Below are positions 36,493-46,344 of a stretch of 64,000 bases of DNA, in pieces. The DNA comes from Pseudoalteromonas caenipelagi. Its GTDB lineage: Bacteria; Pseudomonadota; Gammaproteobacteria; Enterobacterales; Alteromonadaceae. The translations under genes were made by a program, and so were the position numbers. The notes under the pieces are model-generated. The model was not told where the DNA came from. It searched no databases and saw only the letters and a list, made by a program, of their open reading frames with translations. The stretch is taken from NCBI RefSeq assembly GCF_013140855.1, contig NZ_JABBPG010000001.1, positions 496,001-560,000 on the forward strand, written 5' to 3'. Every line of letters begins with the position of its first letter. Within the stretch, counting starts at the first letter, position 1.

Positions 36493-39400
36493 TTATTTGG
36501 TAGTGTCACAGTTATGGCTTAGCAACATAAGCTCACGTAACGCAACCGAGAACTTCGCAAAATCATGGCTTTGCGACGTTTTGAACTCTTGAAGCATTTG
36601 CTGCCAACGATATAACAATGTTGACTGATTATCCATCCACTTCTCAATCAATGCATTAACGTCTTCGTCACCATGCTCGAAGCTATTAAGTACCACCTCT
36701 GAAAGAGAGCGCTGCTGCCAATCTAGCTCCTCGCGGTATGAGGCTCTAGCTAAAGCTTGCCAATGGTTAGACACTGGCTGTGCAGTGATCTGATACAAGA
36801 ACCAGTGTAGGCCCATTTTGGCGCCGAGCTTAAAGTAAGTGTTAGAAACCAATGCAATTTTACGACCTGAGTTGTGTGCAACTTCAGCCAAGTCCATCAC
36901 AGAGAACAAGCTTGATAGTGAGACAATACGCATTGCAATATCGCTTGGTACACCCTGCTCTTCAAGCTTTTTAGCACTAGCTAAAATTGATGCACTCTCA
37001 GATTCCACCATATAGCTGTTAAGGTTGCTACTCACATCCTTAAAGACTGGAGCAAAGAACTCGATGGTCTGCTCAATCGTCTGTGCTTTATTTCGATGAC
37101 GCAAGAACCAACGTGTTGCGCGACGAATTGTACGACGAAGTTGATACAACATTTCTGTTTGAACCGCCGCGGGGATCTTATTATCAAGCGCAGCAATTGC
37201 ATTCCACGTGCTCTTCAACTCAAAAATAGCACTTGCAATCGAATAACATAAAGCTATCTCGCTATCACTCGCGCCCGTTTCTTCGTTCATGCGAACCATG
37301 AAGTTCAGGCCCATATCATTAACAATATTATTTGCTAACTTAGTGGCAATGATTTCTTTGCGCAGTGGATGGTTATCCATCGCTTTACCAAACTTTTCAC
37401 GCAGTGGCGCAGGAAACGAATTAACGAGTAGTTGACGGTAATATGGGTTTTCAGATACTTCATCAACAACCAACGACTCTTTGAGTACCATTTTCGAATA
37501 TGAAACGAGTACTGACAGCTCAGGGCGAGTTAAATCTTTATCTGCCGCAGCACGTTCCGCTAGTTCTTCATCGGTTGGTAAGAACTCAATGGTACGATCT
37601 AGTTTGCCATCTTTTTCAAGGGCATGAATAAAGCGTACTTTTTCTTTCAGCGTCGCTGGCCCCTTAGATTTGGTTATCGATAGAGTATGCGTTTGACGGT
37701 AGCAGTCTGCTAATACTAGTTGAGCTACTTCATCAGTCATTGAGTATAGTAACTCGTCACGCTGCTTCTTAGTTAAGTCACCTTCTGCAACTAAACCATT
37801 AAGTAAAATCTTAATGTTTACTTCGTTATCAGAACAAGCAACGCCACCTACGTTATCAATAAAGTCTGTATTAATACGTCCGCCTTTACTTGCAAACTCA
37901 ATGCGGCCTAATTGTGTGGCACCTAAGTTACCCCCTTCACCAAAGACCTTTGCACCCAACTCAGCACCATTGATACGCAATGCATCATTAGCTCGGTCAC
38001 CAACCTCTGCATTGGTTTCTTTAGAATGCTTAATGTAAGTTCCGATACCACCGTTCCAAAGCAAATCAGATGGCATCATTAATAGTGCTTTTATTAATTC
38101 ATTTGGTGTCATGCTCACTTTTTTCGTATTGAGCATTTTTTTCATTTCAGGCGTAAGCGTAATAGATTTAGCAGCACGCGAGAAAATACCACCACCTTCT
38201 GAAATGAGCGACTTATCATAGTCTTCCCACGAAGAGCGCGGTAGTGCAAATAAACGTTCACGTTCAACATATGATTTAGCTGCATCTGGTGTAGGGTCAA
38301 TAAAGATATGCAGGTGGTTAAATGCCGCTTGCAATTTGATGTGCTTCGATAAAAGCATACCGTTACCGAATACATCTCCGGCCATATCACCAATACCAAC
38401 AACCGTGAAGTCAGTAGTTTGACAATCAATATCCATTTCACGGAAGTGACGTTTTACAGACTCCCAAGCACCTTTGGCCGTGATACCCATTTTCTTATGG
38501 TCATAACCAATTGAGCCGCCTGATGCAAATGCATCCCCAAGCCAGAAGTTGTATTCTAACGCTATACCATTAGCAATATCTGAGAACGTTGCGGTACCTT
38601 TGTCAGCAGCGACTACTAAATAAGGGTCATCTTCATCGTGACGAACTACACTTTCTGGCGGTACAATTTCACCGTGAACTATGTTGTCGGTAATATCTAA
38701 TAAACCACGAATGAAGATCTTGTAACACTCTTGACCTTCTTTAAAGAACGCTTCACGTTCAGTCGGAAGCTGTTTACAAACGAAGCCCCCTTTCGATCCT
38801 ACAGGCACGATAACTGTGTTTTTAACCTGTTGCGCCTTAACCAAGCCTAATACTTCTGTTCGGAAGTCTTCACGACGGTCTGACCAACGTAAACCACCAC
38901 GGGCAACTTTACCACCACGTAAGTGAACACCTTCAACGCGAGGTGAGTAAACGAAGATCTCATACGCTGGTAAAGGAAGCGGCATATCAGGAATTTCGCT
39001 AGGCTTAACCTTGAATGAAACATAAGATTTATTAGTGCCATCTTGTTCTTTTTGGAAAAAGTTGGTGCGTAGTGTTGCATTGATCATATCAACGTATAAG
39101 CGAATGATACGGTCATCATCTAGGTTCGCTACGTTTTCCAACTCTTCGTATATATCAGCAACAACTTTGTCGATGGTTTTTTGCGCCGCAGGCTTTGCCG
39201 CAGAGAACTTTTTAACAAATAGGTCGACAATTTTAGCTGCAATGTGTGGATAATGATCAAAGGTACTCTCAATATAGCTTTGCGAGAAAGTAACCCCAAT
39301 TTGACGCATATATTTTGCGTATGCACGCAAAATTGACGCTTCACGGCCAGTCAAACCACCTAATAAAACTAGGCGGTTAAAGCCGTCATTTTCAAGACGG

Positions 39401-41331
39401 TTATGCCAAACATTAGTCAGTGCAGCTCTAAAACGAGCAGATACCTTATTGAAATCCGCAATGCCTTTACTATCAAGTAGCATTGAGAAATCCATGATCC
39501 AATTTACTTGGCCATCACTAGATTTGATGGCATAAGGTGTTTCACCAATGACTCGTAAACCAAAGTTTTCAAGCATTGGCATCACGTCTGATAAGTGGAT
39601 GGGCACATCTTTATGGAACAAGCTCAAACGTACGATTTGAGAATTAGCTTCTTCTTGTGGACGGTAAAAAAGCATATCCAGCTTGTTCTCACCGTCAAGT
39701 TGCTCTAACTTTTCAATGTCTACTACTGCAGCACTTGGTAATACTTCGTCTTTATATGCGCCAGGAAAAGCAGCCGCATACTTTCTAAATAGCTCGTTGC
39801 CACGAGATTCTCCTGCACTTTCTAATAACGCATCATGCAGTTTATCTTCCCAAGTGCGGGCAGCTTCGATTAAATTGTTTTCGATGTCTTTCACGTTATA
39901 TTCAATATTGTTGTCAGCTACGCGCACTGTGTAATGCGTTCTTGCAAGCGTAGACTCTGAGAAATATGTCGTGAATTCAACTTTTTCTTTTGATTGGAAC
40001 GCATTGGCCAACAATTGTTGAGTTTCACGTCTAAGTGCGGTGTTATAACGCTCTCTTGGCACATATACCATGCAAGAAAAGAAACGACCGTAAATGTCCT
40101 TGCGAACAAACAAACGGCACATGTCACGTTCTTGTACTTGCAATACACCCGTAGCCACTTCTAAAAGTTCGCTTTCTCGCGCTTGCACTAACTCATCGCG
40201 TGGGTATGTTTCAAGAATATTTAACACTGCTTTGTATGCGTGCGTTCCTTGCGCAAAATCACACATTTGCATAATGCGGTTGATTTTGCCTCGTAGTACA
40301 GGCACATCGGCCGCACTATTGTTGTAAAAACTTGATGAGAATAAACCGATAAAACGGTCTTCGCCGATCACGTTACCTTTTTTATCAAAGCGTTTGATAC
40401 CAACATAATCTACATATGCTGGACGGTGTACTCGTGACAACGAATTTGTTTTTGTAAGTATCAGAAGATTATCGCTACGCGCCTCTTTACGTGCGACCTC
40501 TGGTAATTCTGAAAGTAGTCGCCCTTGTGCGTCTGATGACTTTTTCATCAAGCCTAAGCTTGTGCCAGCCGTGTGCTTAAGCTCGTAGTCACCTTGAACT
40601 GGTGTTAAGTCATACTGACGATAACCCATGAAGGTGAAGTTATCTTGAGTTAACCAATCTAAAAACTCGATGGCTTCTTTAACTTCGCTCTCATCGCAGT
40701 TGAAGTGGCGTTTCGGCAAGTCTTTAATAACTGACTTAAGTTTGTCTCGGATGGGTAACCAGTCTTGTACCGCCAAAGACACATCTTGTAGTACAGATTC
40801 AAGCTCTTTGGTAAAAGCTTCAATCTCTTTTTTATCTGTCTGACGGTCTATCTCAATAAAGAACACAGTTTTAGTCGATGTCGACTCTTGTTCTGCCTTA
40901 AGATTTGAAATAGCAGCTATTTTTCCAGCATCATCGCGTTGAATTTTTAGCGGGCAGTGCAAAAGTAGGTGCGATACAATATTTTCGCGATTCATTGCCA
41001 TGCGTACTGAGTCAACTAAGAAAGGCATATCTTTAGCTATGATCTCTACGATTGTGTGGGATGACTGCCAGCCATCTTTTGCCACCTCAGGGTTGAATAC
41101 GCGGATCACGGCTTCATCTGAGTTATTATTTTCGAGAGAATTCCAAAGACTAAGTGCAGCGCCATATAAGTCACTATCGTTGCGGTTTGCCAAGTCCTCT
41201 TTAGACATATTGCTGTACAAGGCTTTGGCAAATGTTTCAACGAGTGACACGTTCTCTGCATGAACTTTCTTGTGGATCAACTTACATACGTTATCGAGGA
41301 TAACTGATGCTGGACCTTCATTTTGTGTCAT
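36493..41331 (-). CDS. gdhB: NAD-specific glutamate dehydrogenase, 180-kDa class
   Basis: 1612 residues, the size of the large bacterial NAD-GDH family. Long N-terminal regulatory domains (about 1-700, ACT-like) precede the catalytic core, with GGLRWSDRREDFRTEVLGL (about 830-848), the catalytic Lys region PVGSKGGFVCK near 862, and the nucleotide-binding GIGDMAGDVFGNGMLLS near 980. FGEGGNLGATQLGRIEFA and DNVGGVACSDNEVNIKI come after, then a helical C-terminal domain. It deaminates glutamate to 2-oxoglutarate and ammonia, feeding the TCA genes in this window. A single-gene unit with its own terminator, preceded by AAGGA before the ATG. A long inverted repeat lies 50-105 bases upstream. Confidence 0.96.
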   Translation of the reverse strand: MTQNEGPASVILDNVCKLIHKKVHAENVSLVETFAKALYSNMSKEDLANRNDSDLYGAALSLWNSLENNNSDEAVIRVFNPEVAKDGWQSSHTIVEIIAKDMPFLVDSVRMAMNRENIVSHLLLHCPLKIQRDDAGKIAAISNLKAEQESTSTKTVFFIEIDRQTDKKEIEAFTKELESVLQDVSLAVQDWLPIRDKLKSVIKDLPKRHFNCDESEVKEAIEFLDWLTQDNFTFMGYRQYDLTPVQGDYELKHTAGTSLGLMKKSSDAQGRLLSELPEVARKEARSDNLLILTKTNSLSRVHRPAYVDYVGIKRFDKKGNVIGEDRFIGLFSSSFYNNSAADVPVLRGKINRIMQMCDFAQGTHAYKAVLNILETYPRDELVQARESELLEVATGVLQVQERDMCRLFVRKDIYGRFFSCMVYVPRERYNTALRRETQQLLANAFQSKEKVEFTTYFSESTLARTHYTVRVADNNIEYNVKDIENNLIEAARTWEDKLHDALLESAGESRGNELFRKYAAAFPGAYKDEVLPSAAVVDIEKLEQLDGENKLDMLFYRPQEEANSQIVRLSLFHKDVPIHLSDVMPMLENFGLRVIGETPYAIKSSDGQVNWIMDFSMLLDSKGIADFNKVSARFRAALTNVWHNRLENDGFNRLVLLGGLTGREASILRAYAKYMRQIGVTFSQSYIESTFDHYPHIAAKIVDLFVKKFSAAKPAAQKTIDKVVADIYEELENVANLDDDRIIRLYVDMINATLRTNFFQKEQDGTNKSYVSFKVKPSEIPDMPLPLPAYEIFVYSPRVEGVHLRGGKVARGGLRWSDRREDFRTEVLGLVKAQQVKNTVIVPVGSKGGFVCKQLPTEREAFFKEGQECYKIFIRGLLDITDNIVHGEIVPPESVVRHDEDDPYLVVAADKGTATFSDIANGIALEYNFWLGDAFASGGSIGYDHKKMGITAKGAWESVKRHFREMDIDCQTTDFTVVGIGDMAGDVFGNGMLLSKHIKLQAAFNHLHIFIDPTPDAAKSYVERERLFALPRSSWEDYDKSLISEGGGIFSRAAKSITLTPEMKKMLNTKKVSMTPNELIKALLMMPSDLLWNGGIGTYIKHSKETNAEVGDRANDALRINGAELGAKVFGEGGNLGATQLGRIEFASKGGRINTDFIDNVGGVACSDNEVNIKILLNGLVAEGDLTKKQRDELLYSMTDEVAQLVLADCYRQTHTLSITKSKGPATLKEKVRFIHALEKDGKLDRTIEFLPTDEELAERAAADKDLTRPELSVLVSYSKMVLKESLVVDEVSENPYYRQLLVNSFPAPLREKFGKAMDNHPLRKEIIATKLANNIVNDMGLNFMVRMNEETGASDSEIALCYSIASAIFELKSTWNAIAALDNKIPAAVQTEMLYQLRRTIRRATRWFLRHRNKAQTIEQTIEFFAPVFKDVSSNLNSYMVESESASILASAKKLEEQGVPSDIAMRIVSLSSLFSVMDLAEVAHNSGRKIALVSNTYFKLGAKMGLHWFLYQITAQPVSNHWQALARASYREELDWQQRSLSEVVLNSFEHGDEDVNALIEKWMDNQSTLLYRWQQMLQEFKTSQSHDFAKFSVALRELMLLSHNCDTTK

Positions 41332-41379
41332 ATGTGTTCCTTAATCTATACCACCTTTGAACGGTAGATTATTTGTACA

Positions 41380-41436
41380 GCTGTTTATTAGCGTGGAGTC
41401 AGTAGAATTTTAACCTTTCTGACGCTAATAAACAGC
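41380..41436. repeat. 15-bp perfect inverted repeat upstream of gdhB
   Basis: The arms GCTGTTTATTAGCGT (41380-41394) and ACGCTAATAAACAGC (41422-41436) are separated by 27 bases. The match can extend by TCAG/CTGA if four bases (GGAG) are skipped. No T-tract follows on the minus strand. It may be a leader hairpin of gdhB, a weak 3' end signal of the RND operon, or the relic of a small element. Confidence 0.7.
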
Positions 41437-41500
41437 CTTTTCGACGAAAACATTTTAAGCTTTTCAGCCATTTGCTCATCTATTCACAAAATATAGATAT

Positions 41501-41522
41501 AAATAGCCAATACTGGCTATTT
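41501..41522 (-). terminator. Likely terminator after the RND permease gene
   Basis: Perfect 9-bp stem AAATAGCCA (41501-41509) and TGGCTATTT (41514-41522) with a 4-base loop. The following minus-strand sequence is AT-rich (TATATCTATATTTT) but not a pure T-run, so termination may be partial. Confidence 0.55.
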
Positions 41523-41532
41523 AGAAGCACAT

Positions 41533-43863
41533 TTATTCACGATTTTTTTTCTGGTCGGTCCACAGTAGAGTGCCAATTGCAGGCAATAATAGCACTGCGC
41601 CAAGCATATTGACTAAAAACATGAACGTTAACAGAATGCCCATATCTACTTGGAACTTCAACGCGGAGAAGATCCAGGTACTCACACCGATTGCCAAAGT
41701 GATACCAGTAAACAGCACTGCGCTGCCCCTCTCAGCCAAGGCGTTTCTATACGCAACCGCAAGCGGTACACCTTGTTTTAACTGCCCCATCATTGAGGAC
41801 AGAATATATATTCCGTAATCAACCCCAATACCTACACCCAACGCAATCACAGGCAAAGTCGATACTGTTAAGCCAATTTCTAGTTTAACCATCAATGCTT
41901 GTGCGAGCGTTGATACAATATAAAGTGGCAACACAACTGCTATCGTCGCTTTAACGCTTCTAAAGCTCAATAAACACAGAATAATAACCGCACCGTACAC
42001 GTAAATCATCATGGGTAGCTGCGCTGCTGAGACAGACTCATTGGTTGCAGCCATTACACCAATTGGACCGGATGCTAGTTTGAACTGTACCTTATCTGTA
42101 TCTTCTTCTTGTGCAAATTGCTTAATGCTAGAGACAACATGATCTATGGTCTCTGCTTTATGGTCCTGCATAAAAATAATGATTGGCATGACAGAGCAGT
42201 CACCATTGAGTAAACCGGTGCTAGTCTCAACGCGAGATGTCGCTTGAACCAATGACGCGCTATTTCTAGGCAACGTTTGCCACTTTTGATTTCCTTCGTT
42301 GTAGCCCGCATTCACCGCTTGCGCAACCGAACTTAAAGATACTGCAGATTGCACACCAGCTAGGTTCTCTACCCGCCACTGAAAACGACTGATCCGCTCC
42401 ATCGTGTCATGCTCAGTACAGGCTGCTGGGTATGCCTCAACAATGACTTTTAGTATGTCTGAAGAAATTGCGTAACGATCGGAAATTAAAAATGTATCTT
42501 GGTTATAACGTGCATCTTGATGCAATGCTGGTGCGCCAGCGTGTAAATCACCAATGCGCATATTTTGCGATTGCCAATAGCCGAATGCGAATAGTAACCC
42601 TGATACTACCAGAATAACGCTCGCCCACTTTTTATCTGTGGCGCATACCAGTGCTTCTCTCAAATGACTAAACAAGTTATGAGAGGTTGTTTTACCATCA
42701 TCCACTCGCTTAATTTTACTGGAGTTAAAATACGACGCTAAAATCGGTAGTAAAACAAGATTTGTGAAAATAATAACCGCAACACCTAAGCTGGCAGTGA
42801 TTGCAAGCTCGCGAATAATGCCAATATCAATTGCTAATAACGTTAAAAAGCCTACCGTATCGGATAGTAACGCGATACCACCAGGGATCAATAAAGCTTT
42901 AAAGCTGGCTTGTGCCGCAACTTTACTCGATACACCTTCAGCGACCTTTTTACCAATAGAGTTAATCATTTGGACACCATGACTCACGCCGATGGCAAAT
43001 ACTAAAAATGGTACCAAAATTGACATGGGATCTAAGCCAAAGCCTAAGGTCGACAGCAAACCCATTTGCCATACAACAGCGATTATTGAACAAGCTATGG
43101 GTAATAACGTCAACTTAAAGCTCTTACAGAACAGCCAAACCATAATGAAGGTGAAAGCGATAGCAAGGGCAAAGAACAATACAACACCTTTCGCACCGTC
43201 GGCTATATCACCCGCCATTTTTGCAAATCCAATAATATGGATACTGACTTTATCTGTACTGAGAGGTTCACGGATCTGAGACTCAAGCTTCTTGGCGAAT
43301 TCAAGTGTGTCTAACTTTTCTTGCGTTTGAGGGTCGATTTCCATGAGCTGTGCACTCACCATAGCACAGCTGTAATCACTGGCGATCATCCTGCCAACAA
43401 CATTCGCCTTCTCAATATTTTGCTTAACGACAGCAAGCCCCTGCTCCGTGGCAGTGAAATTTGCGGGGATAATTGGGCCACCAGCAAAGCCGTCTTCAAC
43501 AACTTCAACAAAACGCGCACTTGGCGAAAAAATAGAGTTGACCAGAGGTCTATTTACACCAGGAATGAAATAGAGTTGGTCGTGAACTGCTTTCAGCTGT
43601 TTGAAAAATTCGGGATTAAAAATATCCCCCTCTTCATCACACACTGAGATCAAAATGCTATTTGCACCGCCAAATTGTTTTTCGTGCTTTAAATACAGCT
43701 GCATGTACTCGTGCTGCAATGGAATATTTTTATTAAATGATGCATCAAGTTGAATATGTGTCGCTTTATACCCTAATAAAAATGTTAGGAAAGTAAATAG
43801 CAACAACACTGCCATTCGATGACGAAATACCACATACTCTAATTTGTTTAAAACGGCTTGCAT
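41533..43863 (-). CDS. RND/MMPL family permease (HAE3-like)
   Basis: 776 residues. Twelve membrane segments in two sets of six, each set after a large periplasmic domain. TM1 is at about 14-31 and the second MMPL-type set runs from about 620 to 765, with GVGIGVDYGIYILSSM in the second half and the matching FAIGVSHGVQMINSIG in the first. This is the proton-driven RND superfamily, close to hydrophobe/HAE3 or MmpL-type lipid transporters. It has no linked membrane-fusion protein. Its partners are a periplasmic propeller protein, a DUF1329 protein and a DUF1302 barrel, so transport of a hydrophobic compound between the membranes is likely (inference). Its start codon shares its first base with the stop codon of the propeller gene. 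Confidence 0.88.
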   Translation of the reverse strand: MQAVLNKLEYVVFRHRMAVLLLFTFLTFLLGYKATHIQLDASFNKNIPLQHEYMQLYLKHEKQFGGANSILISVCDEEGDIFNPEFFKQLKAVHDQLYFIPGVNRPLVNSIFSPSARFVEVVEDGFAGGPIIPANFTATEQGLAVVKQNIEKANVVGRMIASDYSCAMVSAQLMEIDPQTQEKLDTLEFAKKLESQIREPLSTDKVSIHIIGFAKMAGDIADGAKGVVLFFALAIAFTFIMVWLFCKSFKLTLLPIACSIIAVVWQMGLLSTLGFGLDPMSILVPFLVFAIGVSHGVQMINSIGKKVAEGVSSKVAAQASFKALLIPGGIALLSDTVGFLTLLAIDIGIIRELAITASLGVAVIIFTNLVLLPILASYFNSSKIKRVDDGKTTSHNLFSHLREALVCATDKKWASVILVVSGLLFAFGYWQSQNMRIGDLHAGAPALHQDARYNQDTFLISDRYAISSDILKVIVEAYPAACTEHDTMERISRFQWRVENLAGVQSAVSLSSVAQAVNAGYNEGNQKWQTLPRNSASLVQATSRVETSTGLLNGDCSVMPIIIFMQDHKAETIDHVVSSIKQFAQEEDTDKVQFKLASGPIGVMAATNESVSAAQLPMMIYVYGAVIILCLLSFRSVKATIAVVLPLYIVSTLAQALMVKLEIGLTVSTLPVIALGVGIGVDYGIYILSSMMGQLKQGVPLAVAYRNALAERGSAVLFTGITLAIGVSTWIFSALKFQVDMGILLTFMFLVNMLGAVLLLPAIGTLLWTDQKKNRE

Positions 43864-44876
43864 TACTTCTTAGCCTCCCAAGTTTTTAGCCCCTTTTCAG
43901 TGGCTAAAATCAATTTATCTTTAAACGTAACGGCTGATAATATGGCATGACCGCTACTTAACTGTGACGATGTCACCTGGCCGTTGTTGAAACCAAATAA
44001 AAAACCGCTATTGGCCAGCATATAAGTGGTACCGTGATAGGACACAAGTGAATTCACAGTAGCCTTAACTGGTGTTTCTATTTTCTTAAACTCTAGGGTA
44101 TCAACGCTCGCTATAAAGGCATTACCACGTAAACCTGCGACGATAATTTGCTCTTGTGAATAAGGTGCGACCGCAAAAAAAGAACCTGGGTAAAACTCTT
44201 CTAGCCGCTCCCAGCTTTTCCCCATGTTCTCACTATGTGCAACCAACCCCATCTCACCCACTAAATAAAGGTGCTCTTCTTGCACTAAAATTCGATTAAA
44301 ATGAGGTAGTATAAACTTAGTTTCTTCCTCGTAAGCACGAGGATTATCTTCTTTTAAGTCGCGAAGATAATCTTTGTCATCAGGATGCACAAAATCGTCA
44401 ATAAAGCGTTTGTGCCATGTTTTACCACCGTTTTCGGTTTCATAAAACATGCCATAAGCACCTATTGCAAACCCAACATTCTCATCAACAAACTCAATAT
44501 CTAAACAAGGTTTTTGCTGTTCAGGTAAATATTGCTGCAGCTGCCATGTTTGCCCTTTATCACTACTAAACAAAATGCTGCTGTCATGGCCACATGCCCA
44601 AGTTTTATCGGCACCAACAGCCGTCACAGCAGTTAACAAAGACTGTACCGGCACCTGTGCCTGTTGCCAATGTTGACCATCTTCACTTGTCACGATAGTG
44701 CCATGTTTTCCTACGGCTATCAGCGTGCCTTCATTATCAACAATGTCTGTAAAAAGGGTTCTTTGGGGGTGTTTAACTTGCAATGCAGACTCTGGAGCGA
44801 TTTGCGCACTCGCAAAAGTACAAAACAGTACACAGACACTCGCAATGGATGTTTTTATCATGCTGAAACTACTCAA
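43863..44876 (-). CDS. Periplasmic beta-propeller protein (YCF48/BNR-like repeats)
   Basis: 337 residues with a signal peptide (MIKTSIASVCVLFCTFASA, cleavage about residue 25). At least four Asp-box-like repeats are visible: TSEDGQHW, SSDKGQTW, TENGGKTWHKRF and SENMGKSWERL, as in YCF48/HCF136 proteins and BNR propellers. YCF48 is a photosystem II assembly factor in cyanobacteria; here it is probably an assembly or substrate-binding partner of the envelope system. Third gene of DUF1302-DUF1329-propeller-RND. It shares one base with the RND gene. Often annotated as a glycosyl hydrolase, without evidence for catalysis. Confidence 0.82.
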   Translation of the reverse strand: MSSFSMIKTSIASVCVLFCTFASAQIAPESALQVKHPQRTLFTDIVDNEGTLIAVGKHGTIVTSEDGQHWQQAQVPVQSLLTAVTAVGADKTWACGHDSSILFSSDKGQTWQLQQYLPEQQKPCLDIEFVDENVGFAIGAYGMFYETENGGKTWHKRFIDDFVHPDDKDYLRDLKEDNPRAYEEETKFILPHFNRILVQEEHLYLVGEMGLVAHSENMGKSWERLEEFYPGSFFAVAPYSQEQIIVAGLRGNAFIASVDTLEFKKIETPVKATVNSLVSYHGTTYMLANSGFLFGFNNGQVTSSQLSSGHAILSAVTFKDKLILATEKGLKTWEAKK

Positions 44877-44916
44877 ATAAACGTGACAGGAGGCGAGAAC
44901 TCGCCAAATAAACAGA

Positions 44917-44945
44917 ATTGCTAGCAGCCGATTTGACCGCTAGCA
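44917..44945 (-). other. Hairpin in the DUF1329-propeller gap
   Basis: TTGCTAGC (44917-44924) pairs with GCTAGCAA (44938-44945). A second small hairpin, GGCGAG/CTCGCC, lies at 44891-44904. Neither has a T-tract. They may stabilise or process the operon mRNA and lower expression of the two distal genes. Confidence 0.45.
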
Positions 44946-44965
44946 ATGGTTGGTTGAGAGCCGAC

Positions 44966-46333
44966 TTAGCGCTTACCCTCTCGGCGTAATGCACTTTGTG
45001 TAAACTCATTGTCTTGGAAAGACTGACTAAAGTCGTACATTTGCTCTTCGTTATCTAGGCCGATAGCCAAATAACGACGAGAGTTTAGGTCGTGATATAC
45101 GTCTAATGTACTCCAGTGTGTAGGCACTTCGTAATAATTTAAACCATGTGCCATCGCTACGCGGTACATTTGGTCGCGATTATCATACAGGTCCGCAATG
45201 TGAATTTGCCAACTATCTTCATCTATATAGAACACACGTTTTTTGTAGATATGACGAGTGCCCTCTTTTAAGTTAGCTTCAACAACCCATACACGGTGTT
45301 TTTCATAGCGCACGTGCTCAGGGTTAATGTGACCTGGCTTTAAGATATCGTCATACTTGAGCTTATCGCTGTGAAGCTTGTAGCTATTGTATGGAATATA
45401 CAGCTCTTGCTTGCCTTTTAGTGTCCAATTATAACGATTTGGTGAACCGTTGAACATGTCAAAGTCATCTGTTGTACGTAAGCTATCCGATGCTGTTCCT
45501 GGAGCGTCATATGCTACATTCGGTGCGCGGCGAACACGGCGTTGACCGGTGTTGTAAGTCCAAGCTTGACGCGGCGTTAATATTTGGTCCATCGTTTCAT
45601 GTACCAACAACGCAGTACCAGCTAGTCGCGCAGGCTCTGTTACCTTTTGCTTAAACTTAAATAGTACGTTTGACTCTTTTAACTCTTCTGGTGTTGCATC
45701 TAGCGCTGAATACTTAACTAATAACTTTTCATCAAAGCCAATTAAGTTGTAATCACCTGATTCAGTTGGCATAGCTTGCCCACCAAAGCGTGCAATCGAC
45801 AATCCGCGATAACGTAGCAAGTGATTCCAAATAGCTTCTAACCCATCTTTTGGAACCGGAAATGGAATACCAATTGCGGTATTTTTAATTCCATTTCCGC
45901 CTTCGATAAGTTCAGCCGTTGAGGCATACTTTTTGGTCGCATCATAGACAAATTGCGGATATGACGCACTGCGACGAGTTGGATAAATGTTCATTTTAAA
46001 CGTATCAGGATACGTTTCAAACATAGCGATTTGTCCAGGGCTTAAGTAATCTTTGTATTTATCGAGGTTTGACTTGTCGATAGTAAACAAAACTTTGTCA
46101 TCAGCAAATGGGTCTGGATGGTGCATACCAGGCTTATAATTAGCTGGCGGCGCAGTAATACCACCATCCCAAGCTGGGATAGAGCCATCTTTATTGCCTG
46201 CTTTTTCAGCACCGATTGGCGTTAAATCAGCACCTAAACGTGATACTTCTTCCGCCGACATTTTTGCCATTGCATTGCTTGCCGATAGCATTGTTATCAT
46301 TGTTGCGGCAAGTAGTGTAGGTTTTCTAAACAT
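44966..46333 (-). CDS. DUF1329 family exported protein
   Basis: 455 residues. The signal peptide ends at SASNAMA (about residue 23), and the mature start has SAEEVSRLGADLTPIGAEKAG and GSIPAWDGGI, the standard DUF1329 opening. The family is periplasmic, with a fold thought to resemble outer-membrane lipoprotein sorting proteins. It is nearly always found with DUF1302, and often with an RND permease. No lipobox is present. It lies 11 bases after DUF1302. Function unproven; a periplasmic carrier for hydrophobic molecules is a fair guess. Confidence 0.92.
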   Translation of the reverse strand: MFRKPTLLAATMITMLSASNAMAKMSAEEVSRLGADLTPIGAEKAGNKDGSIPAWDGGITAPPANYKPGMHHPDPFADDKVLFTIDKSNLDKYKDYLSPGQIAMFETYPDTFKMNIYPTRRSASYPQFVYDATKKYASTAELIEGGNGIKNTAIGIPFPVPKDGLEAIWNHLLRYRGLSIARFGGQAMPTESGDYNLIGFDEKLLVKYSALDATPEELKESNVLFKFKQKVTEPARLAGTALLVHETMDQILTPRQAWTYNTGQRRVRRAPNVAYDAPGTASDSLRTTDDFDMFNGSPNRYNWTLKGKQELYIPYNSYKLHSDKLKYDDILKPGHINPEHVRYEKHRVWVVEANLKEGTRHIYKKRVFYIDEDSWQIHIADLYDNRDQMYRVAMAHGLNYYEVPTHWSTLDVYHDLNSRRYLAIGLDNEEQMYDFSQSFQDNEFTQSALRREGKR

Positions 46334-46344
46334 ACTGAAAGCCC

